Source: PWND01 sp964614525
GTDB taxonomy: Bacteria; Bacteroidota; Bacteroidia; Bacteroidales; UBA7960
Direction: 5' to 3'
Assembly: GCA_964614525.1 (NCBI GenBank)
Contig: CAZTPA010000008.1
Location: 1-64,000, forward strand
DNA length: 64,000 bases
The position numbers were made by a program, and so were the translations under genes. The notes below the pieces were generated by a model. It saw only the letters and a list, made by a program, of their open reading frames with translations. It was not told the origin of the DNA and did not search any database. Below are positions 17,693 to 26,864 of this stretch, one piece after another (positions within the stretch are counted from its first letter, which is position 1; the number at the start of each line of letters is the position of its first letter).

Positions 17693-18724
17693 ATGACTAG
17701 GAAACCCGATATTGTAGTACCAGCCTCTGCAAGGGTCGTTGCTGTGATTGCAGCAGTATTAATTTTGTTTGTTACTGTTCAGTGTGAGAAAGATCCTGCG
17801 AAAGGATGGGATTTTTATTATGAGCCACCTCCGCCACCGAGTATTGTAAAAATGAACTATGTTGTTAAGGATTGTGTACCTCCTTATCCGGTTACTTTTT
17901 ATCAGGAAGCCGAAAATTTACTTGGTAATGTAAATTATGAGTGGGACTTTGGTGATGGAAATACATCAACCGACAAGAACCCTAATCATATATACCCCGA
18001 TCCCGGTGATTATATAGTGAGGCTTATTGTTTCAAACGAAGTTGGTGCAGATACAGCTTATCTTGATATGGCAAAATTGAGTCAGTCTTCAATTCCTGTA
18101 GAAGCTGATTTTATTTATGAACATTTTAATGATAATAATTTCGCTCCAAATAAAGTACTGTTTGATAATCTCTCTAGTGGTGCTAACCAGTTTTACTGGT
18201 ATTTTGGAGATGGTGATGAAATTAATCATGACAATCCGGAGCATGTTTATCAAAATAAAGGAACATATTCTGTAACTCTCAGGGGAACCTGCACTGATGG
18301 AACTTTTGACGAAGCTACTCAGCAACTTTTTGTTATCGACCCTCCTCAGAGAGTTTTTATTGATTCAATTAATTTAATGCTTCCTTCTGCTTATAATAAC
18401 AGACCAATTTTTATAGAATTGTATCATAATACTACATTTGTTGGTTATACAAGAAGCAGAACCATAAGTAGCTTTCCTTTTAAATTTAGAAGACCTGAAG
18501 ATTTTCCTGCCGGTTACTTTTTTGATTATGTGCAGTTTTCCAATAATGAGGTTTTTAAATTTGTTGTTTTTATTGATAATGGAGAAGAAGAGCCAACTTT
18601 TTTATATGAAATAGTGCTGGCATCAGGTGACATTCAAGCTAATTTTTATCCAAGAGTTTATTACCAGGTTGAAACTGTGCCAAGCTTAAATGATGTATTT
18701 ATCGACTTGTATTTAAATTATTAA
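17693..18724 (+). CDS. Lipoprotein with two PKD domains
   Basis: 343 aa. The N-terminal hydrophobic segment ends in a lipobox-like VTVQC (C35). Two PKD (polycystic kidney disease) beta-sandwich repeats follow, each with its diagnostic core: YEWDFGDGNTS...PGDYIVRLIVSN (about 83-125) and FYWYFGDGDE...KGTYSVTLRG (about 160-205). PKD domains mediate extracellular protein or glycan contacts. The C-terminal 130 residues have no family I recognise. No T9SS tail is seen. Probably an envelope protein with a binding or structural role; it precedes a small barrel protein that may be transcribed with it. Confidence 0.85.
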   Translation: MTRKPDIVVPASARVVAVIAAVLILFVTVQCEKDPAKGWDFYYEPPPPPSIVKMNYVVKDCVPPYPVTFYQEAENLLGNVNYEWDFGDGNTSTDKNPNHIYPDPGDYIVRLIVSNEVGADTAYLDMAKLSQSSIPVEADFIYEHFNDNNFAPNKVLFDNLSSGANQFYWYFGDGDEINHDNPEHVYQNKGTYSVTLRGTCTDGTFDEATQQLFVIDPPQRVFIDSINLMLPSAYNNRPIFIELYHNTTFVGYTRSRTISSFPFKFRRPEDFPAGYFFDYVQFSNNEVFKFVVFIDNGEEEPTFLYEIVLASGDIQANFYPRVYYQVETVPSLNDVFIDLYLNY

Positions 18725-18741
18725 TCTGTTAACAATTTATC

Positions 18742-18789
18742 ATGAAATCTTCATTTATTATTATCAAAAAGTTCAAATGAAGATTTCAT
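18742..18789 (+). terminator. Perfect 15-bp hairpin after the PKD lipoprotein gene
   Basis: ATGAAATCTTCATTT (18742-18756) pairs perfectly with AAATGAAGATTTCAT (18775-18789) across an 18-base loop, 18 bases after the stop at 18724. There is no T-tract behind it, so it may stabilise the mRNA 3' end or reduce read-through into the next gene rather than act as a classical terminator. Confidence 0.55.
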
Positions 18790-18816
18790 CATGTTTAAAT
18801 ATTAAACTATAATTTG

Positions 18817-19554
18817 ATGAAAAGAAAAATATTTGTATTAGCAATATTATCAATTTTGGTTTTTGAAGCTACTTCTCAACCAAATATAAGATACTGGGAT
18901 CGTGCGAGTTATTTTAAGATTAGTGGTGGAACTGTATCTCCGGGCCGGGATTTTAGCGATGCAAGCGAAAATGGGTTGTTCGCTAAAAACGGATTCCAAT
19001 TTGGATTGGATTATAATTATATGATTGTGGCCGGTTTTGGATTAGGAATAAACCTTGAGTATGATCATTTTCATTTCAATAAGGAAGCCTTTATGGATTA
19101 TGCAAACCCTGAAATAATGATGATCTCAGGTGGATATGCTTCAACAAAGTTTGGTTTAAATGCATTATTTAATGTTCCTGTGGAAGTTGTAAAAGATGCA
19201 TTTGCAATCAATTTTTATGTTGAAGGAAATGCCGGAATTCGTGGAATGTCAATACCTTCAATAGATCTTGAGTATAATGAAATTGTAAATCATTATGTTG
19301 AAGTAAGCTATCGTCCCAGAAGCAGTACAATGGGATATTTGGGTTATAGCGGTGGCGTGCAATTGCTTTTTAATAATCGCTTTGGCATAAATGTTTCTTA
19401 TAATGCCCTCATAGAAAGAAGAAATAATATTAATTACTCTGTTAGAATGTTTGATGCACAAGGCGAATTGTATGAAGAAGAAAGCTATCTAAATAAAAAT
19501 CTTGATCATACAGGATTACAGTTTGGTATATTGTTTATGTTTGGGAAAAGATAA
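18817..19554 (+). CDS. Small outer-membrane beta-barrel protein
   Basis: 245 aa from the ATG at 18817 (a TTG lies one codon upstream). A signal peptide (MKRKIFVLAILSILVFEATSQ) precedes a glycine- and aromatic-rich sequence with alternating strands (FGLDYNYMIVAGFGLGINLEYDHF, YLGYSGGVQLLFNNRFGINVSYN), ending GLQFGILFMFGKR. This is the pattern of 8- to 10-stranded OmpA/PorT-like porin-family barrels common in Bacteroidetes. No specific function can be assigned. The hairpin 18742-18789 separates it from the PKD gene. Confidence 0.7.
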   Translation: MKRKIFVLAILSILVFEATSQPNIRYWDRASYFKISGGTVSPGRDFSDASENGLFAKNGFQFGLDYNYMIVAGFGLGINLEYDHFHFNKEAFMDYANPEIMMISGGYASTKFGLNALFNVPVEVVKDAFAINFYVEGNAGIRGMSIPSIDLEYNEIVNHYVEVSYRPRSSTMGYLGYSGGVQLLFNNRFGINVSYNALIERRNNINYSVRMFDAQGELYEEESYLNKNLDHTGLQFGILFMFGKR

Positions 19555-19676
19555 TGCCAGGCATTCATAATTATTAAAGAATCTCATAACTCTTATTGCT
19601 TCTGCTTGCTGAATAATTGTGCTTATATTGATTACCTTTGTTATAGAGTTTACATCTGGTATAATTCAATAAACTT

Positions 19677-21005
19677 ATGGCATTGTTTCGGAAGTTTTTC
19701 AATAAAGAACAAGATCAGAGTATTACAGTTTCCTCAAATAATGAATTTGGGAGATATTTGGCTTGCAATAAACCCTATACACTTAATAAGAAGTATAATA
19801 AAGCAGTTGAGTTATTTGATGCCGAGGACTATCTTGGAAGTTTCAACAAGCTTTTGGATTTCCTTTTCGACCCTTCTCAGCAAAATATAGATAGAACATT
19901 TAATCGGGATATTTTAGAATTTAGTTTACTTCAGGGCTCAAGAAAAATCTCCGGCCGTGTAGATAATGATGAGTTTTATGTTAGTGCTTCACTTGGAAAA
20001 TATGAAGTTTTGAATCCCGCATTATTCCGTTATTTGCTGTTAAGAAACCACAATCTCAAATACTGTTGTTTTGCAATTAGCAATAATGAGATAATTGTTA
20101 AAGCGGCGGCTGATATAAAAACAAGCACACCCGAGAAATTATTCTTTACACTTAAAGAAGTTGCTTTAACTTCAGATATTGATTCTGATAGCTTAAAGAG
20201 AGATTTTTCTTTTTTGGTGCAGGTCGGGAAATATACTGTTAATCCTTTGCCTGATAAGAAAAAAGGGGTAAAAATAAAGTACCTGAAAAAATGGATATCC
20301 GACACATTGCATCAGGTTAATAATATGAATGCTGATTCAGAAGCAATATTTGTTTCATATTATTTATTAAGCACATTATATAGAATTGACTTTCTGTTAA
20401 CACCTGAGGGTGAGCTAAAGACATTAATAAGTGATTCTCTTAAACTTTTCAACCAAAAAAATCTTTCTTCTACTGAAAAATTTGATATGGTAAAATCTAG
20501 TTTATTGGAAGTATTATCTTTTTCGGATACTCAATTTTCTGATAGTTTTTGTAAGTATAAATATACATTTGGTATTGTTGAAGCTACAAGTCATAAAATC
20601 GTTTACGAATTTATCCTGAAGCATTTTGATGAGATTTCTAAATTATTGGCTAGAAGCAGCCAAAATCAGATTTTATGCATGTATGAATATATTATTGGCT
20701 ATGTGCTTTATTATTTTGGCGTGTATCCGCCAACTAAGCAATTGATGCTTTTAATATACAGAGTTTTGTATCCGGAGTTCTTTTATGAAGTGGCGGAGTT
20801 GCCTAAATTATATGATGCAGAGTCTGAGACATTTAAAGTTGATATTATTGAGAAAGAAATATCTAATATTGTTTTGCAAGGAAGAAAGGAATATCCAAGA
20901 CTAGGTGTTGTTGCTGCAAACATTTCTTATAAAAATTTGAGGTCATTTTCTAAATCATTACTAAATGAAATTACATTTTTGAATTATTCTCAACCGGAAA
21001 TATGA
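19677..21005 (+). CDS. Uncharacterised cytoplasmic protein with YbjN-like segment, partner of the next protease
   Basis: 442 aa; no signal peptide, no clear transmembrane segment, no family I can name. Residues about 55-165 resemble the YbjN/type-III-chaperone-like fold: alternating hydrophobic strands followed by LFRYLLLRNHNLKYCCF and ISNNEIIVKAAADI. The same pattern recurs in the C-terminal domain of the next gene (FYEFVLRQNNLLKNLIF, LKNNEILLSFIIFE), so the two proteins appear to share a domain. The C-terminal half (about 200-440) is helical. The stop overlaps the protease start by four bases (ATGA), implying translational coupling. Function unknown. Confidence 0.75.
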   Translation: MALFRKFFNKEQDQSITVSSNNEFGRYLACNKPYTLNKKYNKAVELFDAEDYLGSFNKLLDFLFDPSQQNIDRTFNRDILEFSLLQGSRKISGRVDNDEFYVSASLGKYEVLNPALFRYLLLRNHNLKYCCFAISNNEIIVKAAADIKTSTPEKLFFTLKEVALTSDIDSDSLKRDFSFLVQVGKYTVNPLPDKKKGVKIKYLKKWISDTLHQVNNMNADSEAIFVSYYLLSTLYRIDFLLTPEGELKTLISDSLKLFNQKNLSSTEKFDMVKSSLLEVLSFSDTQFSDSFCKYKYTFGIVEATSHKIVYEFILKHFDEISKLLARSSQNQILCMYEYIIGYVLYYFGVYPPTKQLMLLIYRVLYPEFFYEVAELPKLYDAESETFKVDIIEKEISNIVLQGRKEYPRLGVVAANISYKNLRSFSKSLLNEITFLNYSQPEI

Positions 21006-22087
21006 AACAAATTTTAGAAAAATATAAAGATGCCGTTGTGCAAATTACTACGCCATATAATTTTGGAAGTGGTTTTGTTTTGTCAGGATGGGATTTGATT
21101 ATCACAAATTTTCATATCGTTAAGGGCAATAGTGAAGTTGTAGTTTCCGGAAATACTTTTTCAAAACTTTCTCTTAAAGTTCTATATAGTGACAGTTTGC
21201 TTGATATAGCTTTTTTGGAAAAACCCGAAATAATGGATATTGAATATCCTGTTTTATCTGAGGGGGAAGTTAAAGAGGGCGAACAAGTGCTTACCATTGG
21301 CCATCCGCTGCGGCTGAAATACACAGCTACTGCCGGTATTATTTCTAATACAAGTAGAGAATATCAAGGTGTTACATTATTTCAGGTTGACGCCCCAATG
21401 AATCCCGGTAATAGTGGCGGCCCGTTGATAAATGATAAAGCTGAGGTTATCGGCCTAAATACTATGGTTTATAAAGAAGCCGAAAATATTGGGTTTTCTA
21501 TTCCATATTTTAATATCAGGGAAAGTTTGGAATTGTATAAAAATTATTACGGAAAGCATGTCTTACGCTGTATTTCCTGCAGGAAAGTTCAGGCTGTCGA
21601 AGAATTGATAAACGGGTATTGTAAAAATTGCGGACATAGATTTTCTAAAGAAGAGTATAGTCCTTCCGAGTATAAACCTGAAGGTGTTGTTTATAAAATC
21701 GAGAAACTATTGAGTAATTTAAGCTTTGATGTTGCATTAGCGCGATCGGGTCCTTTTTATTGGGAGATAGAAAGTGAAAACACCCCTGTTAAGATTGTAT
21801 TTCTTAACAGATCACGTTTAATTGTTTTTGATGTTGAAATATGTATAATCCCGGAAGATAATGTGGCTGTATTTTATGAATTTGTTCTCAGGCAAAATAA
21901 TCTGCTAAAAAATCTTATTTTTAGTCTAAAAAACAATGAGATACTATTATCCTTTATTATATTTGAGGATGATTTTGATTACAATATATGCAATAATTTA
22001 TTCAAAGACTTAATTAATAAAAGCATACATTACAAAGAATTGTTTAGTGAACGATTTATGACAAAACCTATTTCAGCAATTAGATAA
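21002..22087 (+). CDS. Cytoplasmic HtrA-like serine protease with zinc ribbon and YbjN-like C-terminus
   Basis: 361 aa. Residues 1-185 are a trypsin-like (S1C) protease with an intact catalytic triad: H38 (IITNFHIVKG), D68 (LLDIAFLE) and S138 (NPGNSGGPLI). A zinc ribbon follows, with CISC and CKNC about 14 residues apart (about 195-215). The last 130 residues look like the YbjN-like segment of the upstream 442-aa protein. Unlike DegP/HtrA it has no signal peptide and no PDZ domain, so it should act in the cytoplasm. The four-base overlap with the preceding gene suggests a functional pair. Confidence 0.85.
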   Translation: MKQILEKYKDAVVQITTPYNFGSGFVLSGWDLIITNFHIVKGNSEVVVSGNTFSKLSLKVLYSDSLLDIAFLEKPEIMDIEYPVLSEGEVKEGEQVLTIGHPLRLKYTATAGIISNTSREYQGVTLFQVDAPMNPGNSGGPLINDKAEVIGLNTMVYKEAENIGFSIPYFNIRESLELYKNYYGKHVLRCISCRKVQAVEELINGYCKNCGHRFSKEEYSPSEYKPEGVVYKIEKLLSNLSFDVALARSGPFYWEIESENTPVKIVFLNRSRLIVFDVEICIIPEDNVAVFYEFVLRQNNLLKNLIFSLKNNEILLSFIIFEDDFDYNICNNLFKDLINKSIHYKELFSERFMTKPISAIR

Positions 22088-22109
22088 TATACATTAAAAT
22101 ACAAGAAAT

Positions 22110-23648
22110 ATGTTAGGAGAAAAAGATAAAGAGCAAATAGAAGCAAGAGGCTCCAATCCTAAAGTTGTTGAGGAACAAATTGAAATATTTAAAAAAGGGA
22201 TTCCTGCTACTATACTTGTTAAGCCTGCTATTGTGGGTGATGGCATTGAAAGAGTTGATGAGAAAAGCCTGCTTATGTGGATTGAAAAATATGAAGCTCA
22301 AAGCCCTAAATATACAGTGGTGAAGTTTGTTCCCGCAAGTGGCGCTGCCACCCGGATGTTTAAGGATGCTTTTTCCTGGCTTGATAAACTTAATAGTGGG
22401 GTTTTGCCCGAAACTCTTTTAAAAGAGAATTCTGAAGCTGAAAACTTTTTTACCAATATCAGGCTATTTGCTTTTTGGAATGATCTTGTTAAGGTTATGT
22501 CTGAACAAGGAAAAGATGCAGAGCAATGCTTTTATAAAAAGGACTTTAAGTCATTATTGGAAGGTTTGCTAGGTTCAGATGGACTTAATTATGCTAATTT
22601 GCCGAAAGGATTATTAAAGTTTCATAATTATCCTGAAAAGAATGAAGTACGCACACCTGTTGAAGAACATCTTGTTGAGGGTGCTATGTATGCCAGAATG
22701 AATGATGGAACTGTACGCATACATTTTACAGTGTCTCCGGATCACAGAGATCATTTTAGTAAGCTTACAGAAGAACTGATTCCTCTGTATGGTAAAAGGT
22801 ATGAGGTGCAATACGAAGTTAGTTTTTCTCTGCAGAAAGCCTCAACAGATACTATAGCAGTTGATATGAATAATAATCCTTTTCGTGAGGAGGATGGCAG
22901 CCTTCATTTTAGACCCGGCGGACATGGAGCTTTGATAGAGAACCTTAATGATCTTGATGGAGATTTTGTTTTTATTAAAAATATTGACAATGTTGTTCCG
23001 GATTCCTTAAAAGAACCTACAATAATTTATAAAAAAGTAATAGGTGGATTATTAATCGAACTGCAAACAAAAATTCATGAAATTTTAAGAAAAATTTATG
23101 AGAATGAATTTAAAAAAGAAGATTATAAATCTGTCAGGGAGTTTGTAATTGAACAATTAAATATTGACCCGGCATTAATTCCTGAAAAATATTCTGAAGG
23201 TATTGAAATCCTGCCAAATTTATTGGATCGTCCTGTGCGGGTTTGCGGTATGGTTAAAAATGAAGGTGAACCCGGTGGTGGCCCGTTTTGGGTTAAAAAT
23301 AACGACAATTCTATCTCATTGCAAATAATTGAAGCATCACAAGTAGATAAAAATAATCCTAAACAGGCTGAAATATTTAATAAAGCTACACATTTTAATC
23401 CGGTTGACCTTGCGTGTGGTATCAGATCATGGGATGGACAGCAATTTGATTTAAAGGAATTTATTGATAATGATACATGTTTTATCAGCTATAAGTCTAA
23501 AAACGGTAAAGACCTTAAAGCTCTCGAGTTACCGGGTTTGTGGAATGGTGCAATGGCTAAATGGATAACAATTTTTGTTGAAGTTCCTTTAGTAACCTTT
23601 AATCCTGTTAAAACTGTTAATGACCTGCTTAGAAAGGAGCACAGGTAG
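22110..23648 (+). CDS. DUF4301-family protein
   Basis: 512 aa. The whole length matches DUF4301, a Bacteroidetes family annotated from conservation only: MLGEKDKEQIEARG at the start, KFVPASGAATRMFKD, EEHLVEGAMYAR, LHFRPGGHGALIENLNDLDGD and GEPGGGPFWVKN. The pattern SGAATRMFK followed by GGHGAL is reminiscent of sugar-nucleotidyltransferases (a phosphate-binding loop, then a sugar-binding glycine region), so nucleotide-sugar chemistry is a reasonable guess. No signal peptide. It starts 22 bases after the protease gene and may be in the same operon; a bidirectional hairpin ends the unit. Confidence 0.88.
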   Translation: MLGEKDKEQIEARGSNPKVVEEQIEIFKKGIPATILVKPAIVGDGIERVDEKSLLMWIEKYEAQSPKYTVVKFVPASGAATRMFKDAFSWLDKLNSGVLPETLLKENSEAENFFTNIRLFAFWNDLVKVMSEQGKDAEQCFYKKDFKSLLEGLLGSDGLNYANLPKGLLKFHNYPEKNEVRTPVEEHLVEGAMYARMNDGTVRIHFTVSPDHRDHFSKLTEELIPLYGKRYEVQYEVSFSLQKASTDTIAVDMNNNPFREEDGSLHFRPGGHGALIENLNDLDGDFVFIKNIDNVVPDSLKEPTIIYKKVIGGLLIELQTKIHEILRKIYENEFKKEDYKSVREFVIEQLNIDPALIPEKYSEGIEILPNLLDRPVRVCGMVKNEGEPGGGPFWVKNNDNSISLQIIEASQVDKNNPKQAEIFNKATHFNPVDLACGIRSWDGQQFDLKEFIDNDTCFISYKSKNGKDLKALELPGLWNGAMAKWITIFVEVPLVTFNPVKTVNDLLRKEHR

Positions 23649-23663
23649 AAATTATAAAGTATG

Positions 23664-23701
23664 AGCTTATATCCTCATTTATTATTTTCCGGATATAAGC
23701 T
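23664..23701. terminator. Bidirectional hairpin between convergent genes
   Basis: AGCTTATATCC (23664-23674) pairs perfectly with GGATATAAGCT (23691-23701) over a 16-base loop. It fills the space between the convergent DUF4301 and thioredoxin-lipoprotein genes and is followed on the plus strand by a short T-rich run, so it probably serves both transcripts. Confidence 0.7.
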
Positions 23702-25114
23702 TTAATTTTTGCTTTCCAAATGATTTATTAAATCCTCCAATTGTTCTGGATTGATCTTTTTTGCAAGAATTTTCTTGTCTTTATCCAAAACATACATAAT
23801 AGGGATACTATAGATATCATAAATATCTCTAAAACCACTTTGGTTGGCAGGGTCATGAACGTTTATCCAACTTAGTTCATATTTGTCAACAGCATCAAGC
23901 CATTTTTCTCTATCCATTTCAACATTCATAGCAAAAACCTCAAGCCCTTTTTTCTCTATTTTTTCATAAACTTCATGTAATGCGGGTGTAACTTTCTTGC
24001 AATGTGAGCATTCTGAATCCCAAAAATATAAAACTGTGTATTTGGCATCAACTTCATGTAGTGATTTAGTGTTTTTTTCTGGTGTAAATACCTCTATATC
24101 AGGCGCAACAGCTCCAATTAATAAAGGTTTTAAAGTTTCTGCTCGCTTTGCTATTTTTTCTTTTTGTTCTTCACTTACCCAAAATGCATCATCAGTATTA
24201 TAATAATTCTCTGCCATATGCACAAATAAAGCATCCATACCCATTACATTTGATCTGTCAGATAAATTCATTACAAACCAAACCGTATATTGAAACATTT
24301 CTTTGCTATCGCGGGTTTTTTCAATTAGTTTGTCAGCTGCAGAAATAATACTGTCAGGAATTTGAATTACAACTGATTTGAAGAAATGTTCTAATTTCTG
24401 ATTGTAAATTGGAGTTCTGATTAATCTTTCATCTGTTAAATCAATATTTTTCCAATAATCTTCAAGGTATTGATTATACATTGATTCTCTGTCAGGAGTG
24501 CCGTCTGCTTTTAATTGTGGTTCCGGCATAGGTACCTGTTCTTGTGCTTTTAAAACTGCAGTAAATAAACCATCAGGGAAAGAGCTGATATATTCCTCTT
24601 TTATTTCTTGCATTTTCTCTTCTTGTTGCTTGTATTGATCCTGTAACTCCAGATATTCTTCAGAATTTGTGTCAGTGTTTTCTATTTTTTCTCTTAAAGC
24701 AAGCATACTTTCTCCAATAGGTTCTATCTCTTTTAAATAGTTGTAAAAAGATTGATTCTGCGGAGAATTTATAAACTTTATGTTTTTAATTATTTCTTCA
24801 ATATTTGTTCTAATTTCAAAATGCTGATTTTTGTCTATAATTATATCAAAAAACTTATTCTCCGGCAGCACTATCATATACATTCCTCTGTCAAGTTTTT
24901 CTTCTCCCACGAATTCAAAGTTGCCTTCACTGTCAATATAAACAGTGTCCTGAACATACTGTTTATCTCCGAAATAATAGGCTAATAAAGAAGTAGTATC
25001 TTGAACACCGCTAACATTCACTTTTATGTGATAGCCTTCCTTTGCAGAAGAACAAAAAGAAGTTATTGCTATTAATGACAATGCCAATATTGGAAAGAAT
25101 TTTCGTTTGAACAT
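23702..25114 (-). CDS. Envelope thioredoxin-fold (TlpA/ResA-like) protein with DUF4369-like N-terminus
   Basis: 470 aa. A hydrophobic signal (ILALSLIAITSFCSSAKEG) leads to a beta-rich N-terminal region resembling DUF4369 (KVNVSGVQDTTSLLAYYFGD), a helical middle, and a C-terminal thioredoxin domain with the redox motif CSHC (DSECSHCKKVTPALHE) and the cis-Pro region YSIPIMYVLD. It is probably an envelope thiol-disulfide reductase; in Bacteroidetes such proteins accompany polysaccharide or cytochrome systems. The cysteine in TSFC is a weak lipobox (Phe at -1), so lipidation is uncertain. A TAATTTTG match at 25156-25163 (minus) could be its -7 box. Confidence 0.85.
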   Translation of the reverse strand: MFKRKFFPILALSLIAITSFCSSAKEGYHIKVNVSGVQDTTSLLAYYFGDKQYVQDTVYIDSEGNFEFVGEEKLDRGMYMIVLPENKFFDIIIDKNQHFEIRTNIEEIIKNIKFINSPQNQSFYNYLKEIEPIGESMLALREKIENTDTNSEEYLELQDQYKQQEEKMQEIKEEYISSFPDGLFTAVLKAQEQVPMPEPQLKADGTPDRESMYNQYLEDYWKNIDLTDERLIRTPIYNQKLEHFFKSVVIQIPDSIISAADKLIEKTRDSKEMFQYTVWFVMNLSDRSNVMGMDALFVHMAENYYNTDDAFWVSEEQKEKIAKRAETLKPLLIGAVAPDIEVFTPEKNTKSLHEVDAKYTVLYFWDSECSHCKKVTPALHEVYEKIEKKGLEVFAMNVEMDREKWLDAVDKYELSWINVHDPANQSGFRDIYDIYSIPIMYVLDKDKKILAKKINPEQLEDLINHLESKN

Positions 25115-25155
25115 ATTGTTTGTAAATTAAATATTAAAAAATCTATTTTAGTATA

Positions 25156-25163
25156 CAAAATTA
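25156..25163 (-). promoter_or_regulatory. Possible -7 element of the thioredoxin-fold protein gene
   Basis: Minus-strand TAATTTTG, 41 bases upstream of the start; no -33 TTTG at the usual distance. Confidence 0.3.
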
Positions 25164-25203
25164 TGAAAGTATTAAAATATAAAACAGAAGTTCCTTTAGT
25201 TTA

Positions 25204-26853
25204 TTATTTACTAAAGACTAATTCTCCGTTAAGATAAGTTTGATGAATTTGCAATTTGAGAATATCTTTTAATGGCATAGTCATTAAATCATTATCAAGT
25301 ATAATAAAATCTGCAAATTTCTCTGCTTCAATACTTCCTTTTTCAGCTTCTTCAAATTGTGCTTTTGCAGCCCATATTGTCATTGCCCGTAAAGCTTCTT
25401 CCCGGCTTAAAGCATTTTCCATTTGAAATCCTTCCTCCGGAATACCTTCGAAATTTTTTCTGTCAACAGCAGAGTAAAAACCATATAAAGGATTTATTGG
25501 TTCGATAGGAAAATCACTGCTATTTGGAATCCACCCATTTTGCTTTAATAGTTTTTTTAATGCATATGAATTTTCAAGTCTGTCTTTGCCAATTCTATCT
25601 ATTGCCCAAAGCATATCTGAAGTAGCATGAATTGCCTGTACAGAAGGAATAATATTATATTTGCCAAACATCTCAAAATCATCGGGATGTATAATTTGAG
25701 CATGTTCTATTCTCCATCTTAAATCATTCTCTTTTTTTAATATGTCGGCATAAATATTTAATATTATTCTAACAGCCGAATCGCCAATGCAATGAATATT
25801 CAATTGATAATTATTATCATAAACTCTTTTTGCAATTTTCCTGATATAGTCAGGTTCATTTTCCAGAATGCCATAATTTTCCGGATCATCATTATAAGGT
25901 TCTAAGAGTTTTGCTCCACGAGAGCCGAGTGCTCCATCTGCAAAAAGTTTTACTGATCTGACATTAAGATAATCTGTTTTATAATGTCCTTTTGTGACAT
26001 AATGCTCAAAATTTTCTTCAGTAGGATTAAGCATTGCGTAAATTCTAACTTTAAGAGTATTACTTTTATGAAGGGAGTCAATAAGTTCAACTACTTCTTT
26101 GTCTAATCCTGCATCTGAAACGCTAGTAAGGCCAACAGCAAATATATTATTCTGAGCATTATTCAAGGCATCGTAAAGAACTTCTTCCTCGGGTTCCGGA
26201 ATGATTTTATCAACAAGCTGAATCGCATTTCCAATTAATAATCCTGTTAATTCAGAATCTTTTGTATGTATAAGTCCGCCGGGTACTTCCTTCGCTTTTT
26301 TAATTCCTGCTCTGTTGAGAGCTTCCGTGTTAGCAATAGCTGCGTGTCCATCAACTCTTTTTAGTAGAACGGGAGTGTTTGGAAAAACATCGTCTAATTG
26401 CTTCTTGTTTGGATATTCTTTTATTTCCCATTCATTTTGATCCCAACCACGACCCAGAATCCATTCTGATTGATATTTTTTATGATGTTCAGATATTCTT
26501 TTAATAACTTCATCAAAAGATTTGGAACCCATCAAGTCTGCATTTATCAAACTTTTTCCATAACCAAAAAAGTGAGAATGAGGGTCTATTAATCCCGGAT
26601 AGATGTATTTTCCCTCGCAGTCTATCACTTTTTTTGCTGAATATTTCCCTAAAATATTTTTGCTTGTTCCGGTTTCAATAATTTTACCATCTTTTACTGC
26701 TATACTTTCAACTATTGTAAAATCATTATCGACTGTATATACTGTTGCATTATGCAATATTAAATCCATTATAGTATTATCTTTTTGTGAACATGATGTT
26801 AATATTATAACTAGTATAAGTATTAACGCTTTTACTATGTGTTTTGATTTCAT
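25204..26853 (-). CDS. Lipoprotein amidohydrolase (YtcJ/TIM-barrel family)
   Basis: 549 aa. The N-terminus is a lipoprotein signal with lipobox LTSC (ILVIILTSCSQKD). The body is a YtcJ-type amidohydrolase: DCEGKYIYPGLIDPHSHFFGYG gives the first metal-binding HxH, GRGWDQNEW and NIHCIGDSAVR follow, then RIEHAQIIHPDD and SSDFPIEPINPLYGFYSAVDR near the C-terminal metal Asp. Relatives hydrolyse N-formyl or cyclic amides, but the substrate is unknown. Being lipidated, it should act in the periplasm or at the outer membrane. It starts 11 bases after the stop of the nucleoside kinase and is probably co-transcribed with it. Confidence 0.9.
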   Translation of the reverse strand: MKSKHIVKALILILVIILTSCSQKDNTIMDLILHNATVYTVDNDFTIVESIAVKDGKIIETGTSKNILGKYSAKKVIDCEGKYIYPGLIDPHSHFFGYGKSLINADLMGSKSFDEVIKRISEHHKKYQSEWILGRGWDQNEWEIKEYPNKKQLDDVFPNTPVLLKRVDGHAAIANTEALNRAGIKKAKEVPGGLIHTKDSELTGLLIGNAIQLVDKIIPEPEEEVLYDALNNAQNNIFAVGLTSVSDAGLDKEVVELIDSLHKSNTLKVRIYAMLNPTEENFEHYVTKGHYKTDYLNVRSVKLFADGALGSRGAKLLEPYNDDPENYGILENEPDYIRKIAKRVYDNNYQLNIHCIGDSAVRIILNIYADILKKENDLRWRIEHAQIIHPDDFEMFGKYNIIPSVQAIHATSDMLWAIDRIGKDRLENSYALKKLLKQNGWIPNSSDFPIEPINPLYGFYSAVDRKNFEGIPEEGFQMENALSREEALRAMTIWAAKAQFEEAEKGSIEAEKFADFIILDNDLMTMPLKDILKLQIHQTYLNGELVFSK

Positions 26854-26864
26854 TTTATATATTT

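Noticed and set aside
19606..19890. 94-codon frame overlapping the start of the 442-aa protein gene
   Set aside because: It overlaps the real gene in another frame, and its product shows no domain or signal.
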